NCBI GenBank assembly: GCA_964617665.1
Contig: CAZUAH010000067.1
Location: 1 to 40,466 of the forward strand
Reading direction: 5' to 3'
DNA from: JADHUC01 sp964617665
GTDB taxonomy: Bacteria; Planctomycetota; Planctomycetia; Pirellulales; Pirellulaceae
Length of the DNA: 40,466 nt
This document shows positions 21,360 to 30,348 of this stretch, piece after piece; the first letter of the stretch is position 1; every line of letters begins with the position of its first letter. A model generated the notes under the pieces. The model had not been told where the DNA came from and did no database searches. It saw only the letters and a list, made by a program, of their open reading frames with translations. The position numbers were made by a program, and so were the translations under genes.

Positions 21360-23837
21360 CTAACGAGTCGTGGGTGACAGGACCGTTCGACTCTGCGCTA
21401 TTCCTTCAACAGCCTTCTTGCTGAGCGGAGCTGGATTCAACTGGCCGCTCACCCAGCCGTCGACGTTGACGACGCGCATCGGGCTGTCGGGGTCTTCCGA
21501 TGGCCCTGGTGGAAGCAGGGACCGAGCACTATCCACATCGTCCATCGGAACCCATTGCACGTAGGCTTGGCCGCCTTGCGAAAACACCGTGGCTCCGTCG
21601 GTACACGCGATAGGCGGGCAATTCATGTCCAGAGACTCGTCCAGCGACGGAAATCCGTCCAAACTCTCGTAGGCACCAAGCTTGCGTTCGGTCACTTGGC
21701 GCTGAGCAGTTTCGTTCCAACTGGCCGGATCGGACCCGTAGTTTCGTTCGGCCGTTGTCCACGCGCCCGCCAGTGCTCGGTCGACGAAGTCCTGTTCGAG
21801 GGGCGTGATGTCGGCTTTGGGATCGGCGTCCATTCGTTTCCCGACGGTCTTCAGAAAGTGGCTCAGTCCCGATTCGCCTCCACCGTAAACCGCAGTCAGA
21901 TCCGTGGACACGAGACGGAAAAGCGTGTTGATGTGTATGGCCACTTCCGCACCCGGGACATCCAGCCGTGATGGCGATCCTTTGGCGTACCAGCTGTCCA
22001 GGTGCTTTAGGGCCAACAGAGCGGGTTTCGAGAGGTCCCGTTTCAACACGTCGCGAAGGTGATAGCCGATCCGGGCCATTGCCCGACGTGCCGGGTTGGT
22101 CGAATCGGTGAACATGTCGTGCACTTCCTGCGGGCTCATCGACGTTTTGCCCTCCAGCAGTTGCCGCAACCGCCACGATCGCAAGCTGTCGCCCATCGAA
22201 CCGGTGCGGATGCCCAGCGGAATGGGATAGAACGAGCCCACAGGCCGATGATTGCCGCTGAATAAGTACCCTTCCTGAGGGTTGATCACGTGTGGCACTA
22301 GCTTCTGAGGGATGATCGCTTGCCAAGCGAATTGCGTGGCCGATCCATCATGAGCCGCGCCGCCGACCTCCAAAGCCTTCGATGACCGAAGAGGCAACGC
22401 GCCGATAGTCGAATAGCCGATGTTCCCTTTTGTGTCGCCGAAAACGACATTGGCCGAGGGGAATCGCCACCCTTCCAACGCCGCAAGGAAGTCCTTGATA
22501 TCGCCGGCGCGGATCATTGCCAGCGATCCCTGAATCGTCTCGCGATCCGTATCGCATATGGGGACTCGCTTAAGCGCCACCAGCGGGTCGCCGGGGCGAG
22601 AAAAGGCAAACTCGTTCACGATTGGGCCAAAATGCGTTTGGCGAACGACCAGCGAATTCGTGCGACCGCCTTTGACCTTGACCTCCTCGCTGATCTTCTC
22701 AATTGGACGCCGCTGGCCGTCGAACTCGTACTGATCGGGATGCTCGGCGTCAGTCTTCAGCCGGAACAGATCCGCTTGGTCAGCACCCAGCGCCGTCATT
22801 CCCCACGCAACGTGTTTGTTCCAGCCGATGAGGATCACCGGCGAACCGGGCACGCCAATCCCCCGGGCGTCGAAGGTCTTTCCACAGATGTGGAATTCGT
22901 ACATCAGCGAAGGGTTGGTCACCGGCGTTTGCGGCATACTCACGAGCACAGCCGCCCCCGTACCGCTCGTCTTGCCGTCGACGACCCACGCGTGACTGAA
23001 CTTTGGCCCACTCTCGTCCCCCTCGGTCGACTTCGGCGACTCGTGTCCATGTTCACTGAGGAATGCATGTGTTTGCCGAACCCACTTGTCGGTCACGTCC
23101 TCTCGGCCGACGACTGCCGTGGAATCGTCTTGTGGTATGGGTGTGAGATCCGCGGGAGCCACGGGACGACCACCTCGCGCCACCCCGCGGTCGCCTCGAC
23201 CATCTCCGCGAAACGGCGGCATCGGTCGTCTACGTCCGCCACCTTGGGTCAGGTTGCGGTAGTGCATCAAATCACGGGTTCCATCGGTGGCGAAAAACTG
23301 GGCTAGGTGCCACCACGACAGAATGCAATCGGCAGGCGTCCAAGACTCGGGTTCCAGTCCCACTTTACCGAACAAATTAGGCAAATCGTTGCGATGTTGC
23401 TCGAAGTAGTCATTGACACCATCGGAAAAAGCTTCCAGCATCGCGACCGATTCCTCATCCAACTGCTTGACGCGCTCGTCAGCCGCGCGATCAAAGCCAA
23501 AGGTTCGCATCTTGCGGTCGCTTTGTACGGCCGTTTCATTTCGCCGCGTCTTCTTCACATCGCCGACTACTTCGGCCAGCCGGCCTTGAATGATGCGCAG
23601 GGTGTAGTGCATCTGGAACCCGCGGTCTTCGGCCGTTGCGTATCCCAATCCATACATCGCTCCCGCATCAGTCTCGGCGAAGACATGTGGCACGCCCCAC
23701 GTATCGCGAATCAGCTCGACCTTGCCGTAGTCGCGGGCTTCGACGTCGGACAAAGCCACCATGCCAGCCAGCATGGCCAGCATGAGCGCCAAGAGGACTT
23801 GCCGCAGACTCGATGCCACTAGTTTCGGTCGGTGCAT
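21360..23837 (-). CDS. Penicillin acylase family N-terminal-nucleophile hydrolase
   Basis: About 825 residues from the ATG at 23837; another ATG lies six bases upstream (23843), and both can use the GGAGGGG signal just before. A signal peptide (LLALMLAMLAGMVALSDVEA) leads into the alpha-chain start VELIRDTWGVPHVFAETDAG with GLGYATAEDRGFQM, typical of the family. The predicted nucleophile is Ser281 in KFSHAWVVDGKTSGTG, where the precursor would cut itself to give the beta chain; GWNKHVAWGMTALGAD and FGDTKGNIGYSTIG support the fold. The spacer between chains is rich in Gly, Arg and Pro. Family members hydrolyse amide bonds in penicillins, acyl-homoserine lactones and N-acyl compounds; the substrate here is unknown. 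It is the last gene of the minus-strand run. Confidence 0.9.
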   Translation of the reverse strand: MHRPKLVASSLRQVLLALMLAMLAGMVALSDVEARDYGKVELIRDTWGVPHVFAETDAGAMYGLGYATAEDRGFQMHYTLRIIQGRLAEVVGDVKKTRRNETAVQSDRKMRTFGFDRAADERVKQLDEESVAMLEAFSDGVNDYFEQHRNDLPNLFGKVGLEPESWTPADCILSWWHLAQFFATDGTRDLMHYRNLTQGGGRRRPMPPFRGDGRGDRGVARGGRPVAPADLTPIPQDDSTAVVGREDVTDKWVRQTHAFLSEHGHESPKSTEGDESGPKFSHAWVVDGKTSGTGAAVLVSMPQTPVTNPSLMYEFHICGKTFDARGIGVPGSPVILIGWNKHVAWGMTALGADQADLFRLKTDAEHPDQYEFDGQRRPIEKISEEVKVKGGRTNSLVVRQTHFGPIVNEFAFSRPGDPLVALKRVPICDTDRETIQGSLAMIRAGDIKDFLAALEGWRFPSANVVFGDTKGNIGYSTIGALPLRSSKALEVGGAAHDGSATQFAWQAIIPQKLVPHVINPQEGYLFSGNHRPVGSFYPIPLGIRTGSMGDSLRSWRLRQLLEGKTSMSPQEVHDMFTDSTNPARRAMARIGYHLRDVLKRDLSKPALLALKHLDSWYAKGSPSRLDVPGAEVAIHINTLFRLVSTDLTAVYGGGESGLSHFLKTVGKRMDADPKADITPLEQDFVDRALAGAWTTAERNYGSDPASWNETAQRQVTERKLGAYESLDGFPSLDESLDMNCPPIACTDGATVFSQGGQAYVQWVPMDDVDSARSLLPPGPSEDPDSPMRVVNVDGWVSGQLNPAPLSKKAVEGIAQSRTVLSPTTR

Positions 23838-23975
23838 AGTCATTCCCCTCCACCTGTCCTGAGTCATTCTTAGTGATTCCGCTGTAACTCGCGACGCTAC
23901 CTTATCACACCGCGACGAGAGATGCCACAAAATGGGCCTCCCAATTGGAGAATCCCCTTTGCTCTCAGTCTTCGC

Positions 23976-24842
23976 TCAAGCCCGAAACTCGATAAGCACA
24001 CCAAAGGCGTCGTTCGGACTCACTTGAATCGCCTTGGCGTCAGACCTGAAAGACACATCGTTTGCACGCAGGTGGCTCGCGACGCGGTCGAGATCGGGAA
24101 CGTGAACGGCAAAGCCAAAGAAATGGGGCTTGCTGGAGACAACGGAGAAGTCCGTCCCTCCGAAACGTTGACGAGCGTTTTCCGGCGAGAGGACTACGAT
24201 CTGGCCACGAGGCGTGGTCACGGAGAGGTCGTCGCCACTCACTTCGACATTCTCTCGTTCCTGGATCTTACAGAAAAAATCCGCCAACACCGTTGGCTTT
24301 TCGGCCACCATGATCACCTCGTCTGTGGTCTCCGCACCGTTGGCGTGCGACTGATACTGGGGTTTCCAGAAGTACTGCGGTGCATGCTGTTGGCAGCAGA
24401 AGAAGGCGGCCTCGGGCATCCGCGGGTCGGTAGCGAAGGCCAAGGTGAACGCAACTCGGACACTCGTACCGTCTGGTAAAGTCGCCAATCTCTCGAAATG
24501 AAAGTTCTCGAAGGGGATCAATCCCCGATCAACAAATTCGTTTCGATCCGCTTGGGCGTCACGGCTTTCAAAGGCCAGCATGGACATGCCCTCGCGGCGC
24601 GATAAAAACTCCGCGTTGTATGCGCCAAAGCTGAACTTCTTCTCCGTGGCCGCTGGTATCAGCTCGGGGCGAGCGACGGTAAGCAGTTCCAAGAAACAGC
24701 CATTCAGTTGAACGAGCCTATTGTCCGTTCCCCACGGATGTTCAGCGCGAGGTGTGACCGTGAAGCCGAGCCGCTGATAGAACGCAGCCGCACGGTCAAG
24801 ATTCGATACGCAGAGGACCAAATGATCAATTCCACGCTTCAC
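23976..24842 (-). CDS. VOC / glyoxalase-like protein
   Basis: 288 residues from a GTG at 24842 with AGGAG about nine bases upstream. The start IDHLVLCVSNLDRAAAFYQRLGFTV is the classic first half-module of the vicinal oxygen chelate superfamily. Further segments (RLVQLNGCFLELLTV, then a second module ending FGFAVHVPDLDRVASHLRAND and FGVLIEFRA) suggest the two-module glyoxalase_3-like arrangement. Candidate metal ligands are His7 and the Glu in FLELL. Such proteins are cytoplasmic and include lyases, dioxygenases and resistance proteins; no specific reaction can be read here. No signal peptide is present, unlike most neighbours. It is separated by 138 bases from the downstream acylase gene and by a palindrome from the upstream GH20 gene. 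Confidence 0.87.
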   Translation of the reverse strand: MKRGIDHLVLCVSNLDRAAAFYQRLGFTVTPRAEHPWGTDNRLVQLNGCFLELLTVARPELIPAATEKKFSFGAYNAEFLSRREGMSMLAFESRDAQADRNEFVDRGLIPFENFHFERLATLPDGTSVRVAFTLAFATDPRMPEAAFFCCQQHAPQYFWKPQYQSHANGAETTDEVIMVAEKPTVLADFFCKIQERENVEVSGDDLSVTTPRGQIVVLSPENARQRFGGTDFSVVSSKPHFFGFAVHVPDLDRVASHLRANDVSFRSDAKAIQVSPNDAFGVLIEFRA

Positions 24843-24880
24843 GGTCTCGCGCTCCTATCGAAGCCGTTGTCAGCAATACC

Positions 24881-24960
24881 GTTTAACCCTGAGCCGAAGG
24901 CGACGGTTGTTGTGGGCGGCTTGATGTGCCACGACCGTCGCCTTCGGCTCGGGGTTAAAC
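24881..24960. terminator. 27-bp inverted repeat between co-directional genes
   Basis: Arms 24881-24907 and 24934-24960 match at 26 of 27 positions, starting GTTTAACCC and continuing GAGCCGAAGGCGACGGT. The element lies between the stop of the GH20 gene (25002) and the start of the VOC gene (24842). It could end or weaken transcription between them, or be a dispersed palindromic repeat. Confidence 0.6.
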
Positions 24961-25001
24961 GAAGAGGTTTGTGTTCTTCGCGATCCGAAGAGCGAGCCCG
25001 A

Positions 25002-28000
25002 TCACTCCTCGCTTCGTGGCTGAACCGCGTACAGGATCACCTCGGGCTGGTTACGAAAGTCCAGGGTTTGTCGCAGCCTCTCCATGACCTCGCGCGGCTC
25101 GGCGTTCAGTTGGCCTGCGAACGTTACGAAGTGGCTTACGGGCCGCGACCGTTCGATTCCGACGCCACCGGAACCGCTTCCCGGGCCAATGCAGTGATGG
25201 GCGGCGATCTCGGGGGTCGTGATGCCGAGGGCAAGTCGGTCGTCGTTGAACTTGATTCCCCAATGGACGTTCCCGGCCTTCACCTGCGCTGGAACACCGT
25301 CGGCCATCCGACCTACGGGACCGGTCGCGCCATTGGAAAATAGGTATGTACCAGGCGTCGGCCCATCGCCCGCAAAGTTTTCAGGGGTATCGAAATCCCA
25401 GTAGTACTCGACCCCGTAGTTCAAATCGACATCCGTCCACGAAACGCCGCCGAACAGGCTGACGGTTTTGCTTAGGCCCGCTGGGTCGGTACACCGATAG
25501 CGAACGAGGGCGGGGCCGCGGGCGGTACATTCAAGTTCGTTCTGCGCCGACCGATGAATTCCACCAGCGTCGGCAAAGCCGGTCCAACCAGTCTGGCCGG
25601 GCATGGTCAGGTCGCGATTGTCAAGAGATTTGACTTCCCAACGATAGACGTGGCCGCCTTCGGGGCCCAGCAGCAATCGGACCTTGTCGTTTTCAATCCA
25701 CTTCATGCCCTCGTCTGCATCTACGGTCGACACAGCGTGCGGAAGTGCCTGTGGCAGTTCGCTGAGCCCCAAGTAGACGTGGATTGAAGTCTGCGAGCCT
25801 TTGGCAAGTGGCCCTGCGACCATCAACGTAAGCCGCGTCTTGTTAGGCTTATCCGATGGATCAAGCTGCGCCAGAGTCTCGTTCGGCTTGCCCTCATCGC
25901 TCAGGCGAAACGCCCGGACGTGCCGCGAAGTTAGATCGGCCGGCAACTCTACGTCCAGCTCGATCGGCAGGTTGGAACGTTCAACTGAACCGGTATTGAC
26001 TATCAGCCCCAAGCGGTGCGTTGCCGTTGGCACGGTCCACGGCACGTCGGGTTCCAACGGCGTAGATTCGATCCGGTGAGGCCGAGTGCGGCGACTGTGC
26101 CCTTCCGCTTGCGTCAATCCCAGAGCTTCCGGTCGGGGCGGACGCTGGCCGGACTCGGCCGTTTCTCGTGCCTCCGCCAGATGCTTCGCCAAGTCGTCAT
26201 ACCTTTTCAGCGTGCTCTGATAACGCGCGATCGTCCGGTCCAGGGCAAAGGGCTTGCTCTCCTTGAGCCAAAGCTGCTCGAATTGGCTGCCGAGCGTTTC
26301 GTAGGTTTCACGGTTCTGTTGTACCAGTTCCTCAACGTTGGCCAACAAAGCGACGGCCTTGTCTGGGGACGTTTCGTAAGCCTGTGTGTACAGCTCTGCG
26401 GCTTCCAATCCATCGAGCATTCGTTGGCCGATCAGTTCCATGCGGCGTGCGCCGAACAGGAAGTAGTCCAGCAACTCCCTGTTGACGGTCGCCTGCTCCT
26501 TGCAGGTTTCCAGATGCTCGATTGCCGGACGCACGACTTCTAGCAAACTAGCGGCCGAATCGCGCGCCGTGGCTGTTTTCATTCGCGGTGGGAAGTCGTC
26601 CTGCCAGAACCGCTTGTTGTTCATGCCCTGCATGCCGGGAAGGCGATGCGTTTTGGCTAACAGTTCAACGGCTCGGCCGAAATGATCGTCCGACTCGCCA
26701 AAGAGCACGGCACCGATACGGCGGTTGAACTGCTCGGGGGTCGTGGTCGAAGCGTTCCAGGCACATTCGGCACCCCAAGCGTAGGCATGCCATTTGGGCG
26801 CGTTCAGCGCCTCGCCATCGTCCTCCCAGGCCGTGTTCAGCATGCCCAATGCACCGTGCTTGGCGCCGTCGCGCACGAAGCGGTAGATGTTATTTGTGGC
26901 CACTCCAAAGTCCGGCAGGATACGACTCCAATTGCTCACGCCGGGGCAGACGAAGAACTCGTAGCCGGACTCGGCAAACGGAATGATCTGATGCTCGAAG
27001 CTAGGCCTGTCCCCGTAGCCCCACGTCAGCATGATGGTGTCTTTCGGGACCTCGTCCAAATGGTCCGGATGTTGCAGGATGATGTCGCCCCACATCATCA
27101 TCCGCTTCTGGTGCTTGTCCTTCAGCAGGTCGTGAACGCGGCGGATGTGCTGGACGTAGACACCGCCCGTGCCGATCTCCTCGGCCAGTTCCTTCGACGG
27201 GCCCGTGCCCAATCCATACGTTTCGTCGCAGCAAACGTTGAAAAACGGAAACGGCAGGATGGGGCAGACCTCCGAGTACAAATCATCCAGCAACTGGTAG
27301 CTCTCTTCCTTGACCGGGCACAACAGGTAGGACGTTTCGCGCAGATGAGCGTATTCCTCATGTTTCAAGATGTGCGCGAAATGCCCGAACGACTGTTGGT
27401 TGCCCAAAATGTCCACATGCAACCGTTTCGCATAGTCCACCAGTTGGGCGAGTGTTTCCGGAGTCAGCGAACCCTCTTCCGGACCGATCAGTGGATGCTT
27501 CTTGAAGGCATATTGGTACTCCATGTAGTAGGTGAACAGATTCATCTTCAAGTGCGCGCCCGTGGCCACCTCGAACTTGAGCGTTTCCGGCTTGGAGCTG
27601 GGGCCGCGCGTCATGTCGTCTTGAAAACACCGCCAGCGCAGCGAAGGCCAATCCTTCACGGACAAGCAGGGCAAACCGCCATCGCGACGATTGGCCCGGA
27701 TCAGTTGGCACACCGTCTGCACACCATAGAAGAGACCAGCTTCGCCGCATCCCGTGCAAACGACAGCGTCGGGTCGCACCTCCAGCGCGTAGTCTTCCGG
27801 CGTGGCCCCATCGCGAAACTGCATCGAAGTCGGCCGAACGCCTTCCAGCGTTGTCAGCCGCAAATACGGAACATCGCATTCCACTCGACGAGTCTTTGGC
27901 GTCGGCAAGCCCGCACGCTTCAAGTCCGCGCCGATCATCTCTGCAAGAGACTCGACCGATTCAGACGAAGCCTCGATGGTCAGATCGCGCCCCAGATCGA

Positions 28001-28133
28001 ATGTCCCGTCGTGCGCACGGATCTCTTTGGGAAACGGAACAAGTCGCAACGCCGAAACGTCGCTGGCCGAAGCCACATGGACGCAAAACACTGTCGCCAC
28101 CAAGACGCCGACGAGTTCGAATCGAAATCGCAT
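25002..28133 (-). CDS. Exported GH20-like beta-N-acetylhexosaminidase with long C-terminal region
   Basis: 1043 residues from the ATG at 28133; a GTG directly before it (28136) is an alternative, both served by GGAGA. A signal peptide covers about residues 1-24. An alpha/beta hexosaminidase N-domain follows (RLVPFPKEIRAHDG, DYALEVRPDAVVCTGCGEAG). The barrel begins at SLRWRCFQDDMTRG, and the adjacent catalytic Asp303-Glu304 pair lies in NVCCDETYGLG. Related pieces include GALGMLNTAWEDDGE. The last 350 or so residues, after a helical linker, hold a beta-rich module (GPEGGHVYRWEVKSLDN, WTGFADAGGIH) of unknown function. GH20 enzymes remove terminal N-acetyl-hexosamines. Several usual barrel motifs are diverged, so substrate is uncertain. 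It starts 29 bases after the DUF1593 gene ends and is probably co-transcribed. Confidence 0.85.
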   Translation of the reverse strand: MRFRFELVGVLVATVFCVHVASASDVSALRLVPFPKEIRAHDGTFDLGRDLTIEASSESVESLAEMIGADLKRAGLPTPKTRRVECDVPYLRLTTLEGVRPTSMQFRDGATPEDYALEVRPDAVVCTGCGEAGLFYGVQTVCQLIRANRRDGGLPCLSVKDWPSLRWRCFQDDMTRGPSSKPETLKFEVATGAHLKMNLFTYYMEYQYAFKKHPLIGPEEGSLTPETLAQLVDYAKRLHVDILGNQQSFGHFAHILKHEEYAHLRETSYLLCPVKEESYQLLDDLYSEVCPILPFPFFNVCCDETYGLGTGPSKELAEEIGTGGVYVQHIRRVHDLLKDKHQKRMMMWGDIILQHPDHLDEVPKDTIMLTWGYGDRPSFEHQIIPFAESGYEFFVCPGVSNWSRILPDFGVATNNIYRFVRDGAKHGALGMLNTAWEDDGEALNAPKWHAYAWGAECAWNASTTTPEQFNRRIGAVLFGESDDHFGRAVELLAKTHRLPGMQGMNNKRFWQDDFPPRMKTATARDSAASLLEVVRPAIEHLETCKEQATVNRELLDYFLFGARRMELIGQRMLDGLEAAELYTQAYETSPDKAVALLANVEELVQQNRETYETLGSQFEQLWLKESKPFALDRTIARYQSTLKRYDDLAKHLAEARETAESGQRPPRPEALGLTQAEGHSRRTRPHRIESTPLEPDVPWTVPTATHRLGLIVNTGSVERSNLPIELDVELPADLTSRHVRAFRLSDEGKPNETLAQLDPSDKPNKTRLTLMVAGPLAKGSQTSIHVYLGLSELPQALPHAVSTVDADEGMKWIENDKVRLLLGPEGGHVYRWEVKSLDNRDLTMPGQTGWTGFADAGGIHRSAQNELECTARGPALVRYRCTDPAGLSKTVSLFGGVSWTDVDLNYGVEYYWDFDTPENFAGDGPTPGTYLFSNGATGPVGRMADGVPAQVKAGNVHWGIKFNDDRLALGITTPEIAAHHCIGPGSGSGGVGIERSRPVSHFVTFAGQLNAEPREVMERLRQTLDFRNQPEVILYAVQPRSEE

Positions 28134-28162
28134 CACATGTCTCCGTGTTCAGGGAATGCGGG

Positions 28163-30313
28163 CTACTCTTGCTCAACCGAAACCACCACGCGCGCATAGC
28201 GGGTCAGCGGTGGGGAACCGTCGTCGGTCACTTCGGCGACCATGTGGATTGTCTCACCGGCCTTGGCGTCCGGCGGGATGACGACAGTTGTTGTGGCTTT
28301 GTCTTCATCAGCGATTTCCACGTTGCCGGGATATGTGTCGATTTCGCCGTATTGCCACCACTTGTACGTGAGCTTGTCGCTATCCGGATCGCTCGAGTCG
28401 CTGACGTCTAGCGTGATCGTTTCGCCCGGCTTGGAGGTGATGTCCAATGTCGCAGCTTTCACAATCGGCGGATGGTTGGCGTCGGCGTATTTCGGCGTGA
28501 CGCACCAGTCGGCGCGTGCAGCCCAATCGTTCTGGAACGCTTCGGCCCAGCGCCAGATTGGCTTGTCCAGGTTACCGCCGTCCTTGGCCCCGCGCCAGAC
28601 ATTGCTGCCGGAGCTTTCCTGGACAAAACGACCTCCCCAACCGCCCCAGCCAGGATGTTCGAGGCTTCGTAATCCCACGTCGATCTGATGCATAAACGAG
28701 GGCGAGTCGCCTTCCGATCGGAACGCCCCTTCGCGGGCCTCGTAGATGGCGCACAGTTGGCCGTGCTTTCTGAGGATGTGCTCCTCCATCCAAGACTTCT
28801 CGAAAAAGCTCTTCTGCGGCTCGGGGATTATTCGGTCCCAGCGGTAGGCGATACACGCGAACTGCCGAAAGCTGCCCAACACCCGAAGCTTCGGCCAGTT
28901 CGGCTGGATGTACTCGCGGAAGGTCCTGTCCTGGTCAAGGATGATGTAGATGATCGCCTTGTTGGACACCTTCTCCATTTGATCGGGGTGGTGGTGCTGG
29001 ATCTTCCACAGCGCGCGAGCGATGGTGTTGGTGCCGCCCCAAGCCTGGAGATAGACCGGACCGGGTTCGTCGTCCAATAACACTTCGACAATCCGGTCCG
29101 AACCGGACGTGTCCTGGCTCATGTCCCCGACGTTGACCACGTTGCCGGTATAGACGAGCTTGCGGAGCGCATCTGCCGTGGGGAATCCTACGTCATGCTG
29201 CGACAGGTTCGGGTACGCCTCCTTGTACAAGTCGATCTGTTCGTCGAGCCACACTTCATCGGCCCAATTGTGTCGCTTGACGTCTTTGCCATTGCCCTTC
29301 CAGTGAAACTTGGAGCTGCAGTGGATGATGCCTTCGATGTCCCACTCGTTCGCGTAAAGCAGGAAGCGGACCATCGAGCAACGGTCGTCAATCTCGCCGT
29401 CCGTCGTGGCGATAATGCGCGGCAATGTGCCGGGTGGAGGCTGAGGCACGGTCAAGCCGACCACGGCTTCGTCGGACCGGTGCGAGGATTGCGTCATCAT
29501 TGCGGTCCGCGCCAAATCGTCAGGTACTTCGGCCGTGAAGTCGGGCGATGCTTTTACATTGGCCTGGAGTTTTCGGATAGCTTGCAGGCTCAGCGCCCCG
29601 TCCGATCCAGTGCGGCTACCGAAGATCTGGATGCCGTGAAGTTGTCCGCGGAATTGGCGATCAGTGCCGTGGCGGTGGATCGTGGGATTATAGTTGCCGA
29701 TGGTCAGCACACCGCTGCCCGCGCCGGTGGGCCCGGCGCCGTACGATGTTGTCCTGTCCAGTGCCGCGGCGGTCTTCGGTGCGCCGAAATACCAGCGCAC
29801 ATTGTCCGACGACTTGGTGCCGTCGTATGCCACCGCAAAAAACGTCCACTTGCCCACTTCGAGCTTGTCCGACGACGAGTCGTTGTTGACTCCATCCGGC
29901 CACTCGTTCACAGCCAAACGGAGTCGCCCGCCCCGAAGGTGGACCAGATCGAAGCCGTCGCGATTGTAGTTCAAATTGAACGCAATACGGTTGCCTCCCG
30001 ATCCCACGTCCAAGCTTATCGGCCGGGCCCAACCGCAGATCGTGAACGACCGCAACTGCTCAAGCTGCCGCATCGGTCGCTCGTTGGGCCCGACGGCGAT
30101 CCAACCCCAAGGCGCGCCCGCCGGCAAGTTGAACGTGCCGTCGTCCCGTTGTTTGACATTGCCACGTAGCTTCACGGGCGTTTGATCGCCCGTCACACCT
30201 ACGCATAATAGAGGGCTGCTCGGATCCGCTTCAGCTCCAGCATCATTTGACCAGGCGTTCGAGGCGCAGATCGCGACAAGGGCAAGAACTGTGGCCTGCA
30301 ACCTAACGTGCAT
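28163..30313 (-). CDS. Exported LamG + DUF1593 (Sde182-type nucleoside-hydrolase-like) protein
   Basis: 716 residues from the ATG at 30313, with GGAGAA six bases upstream. A signal peptide (about 1-22) precedes a LamG/concanavalin-like domain (about 35-250; SFTICGWARPI, GKWTFFAVAYDG, FRGQLHGIQIFG). The central part (about 295-560) matches the Sde182/DUF1593 nucleoside-hydrolase-like fold: RIIATTDGEIDDRCSMVRFL supplies the Asp-rich calcium site and VYLQAWGGTNTIARALW is characteristic. The final part (about 600-716) is the beta-sandwich usual for this family (GETITLDVSDSSDPDSDKL). Sde182 proteins have been linked to cellulose or other polysaccharide binding and degradation, but the reaction is not established. 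It lies 35 bases after the third propeller gene and 29 bases before the GH20 gene. Confidence 0.88.
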   Translation of the reverse strand: MHVRLQATVLALVAICASNAWSNDAGAEADPSSPLLCVGVTGDQTPVKLRGNVKQRDDGTFNLPAGAPWGWIAVGPNERPMRQLEQLRSFTICGWARPISLDVGSGGNRIAFNLNYNRDGFDLVHLRGGRLRLAVNEWPDGVNNDSSSDKLEVGKWTFFAVAYDGTKSSDNVRWYFGAPKTAAALDRTTSYGAGPTGAGSGVLTIGNYNPTIHRHGTDRQFRGQLHGIQIFGSRTGSDGALSLQAIRKLQANVKASPDFTAEVPDDLARTAMMTQSSHRSDEAVVGLTVPQPPPGTLPRIIATTDGEIDDRCSMVRFLLYANEWDIEGIIHCSSKFHWKGNGKDVKRHNWADEVWLDEQIDLYKEAYPNLSQHDVGFPTADALRKLVYTGNVVNVGDMSQDTSGSDRIVEVLLDDEPGPVYLQAWGGTNTIARALWKIQHHHPDQMEKVSNKAIIYIILDQDRTFREYIQPNWPKLRVLGSFRQFACIAYRWDRIIPEPQKSFFEKSWMEEHILRKHGQLCAIYEAREGAFRSEGDSPSFMHQIDVGLRSLEHPGWGGWGGRFVQESSGSNVWRGAKDGGNLDKPIWRWAEAFQNDWAARADWCVTPKYADANHPPIVKAATLDITSKPGETITLDVSDSSDPDSDKLTYKWWQYGEIDTYPGNVEIADEDKATTTVVIPPDAKAGETIHMVAEVTDDGSPPLTRYARVVVSVEQE

Positions 30314-30348
30314 GGTGGTTCTCCGGTGACTGTCGTGTTAAGACGCCT

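Noticed and set aside
26682..28199. A 505-codon plus-strand open frame
   Set aside because: Antisense to the GH20 gene; no start signal or recognisable domain.
29195..30169. A 324-codon plus-strand open frame
   Set aside because: Antisense to the LamG/DUF1593 gene and without family-like sequence.
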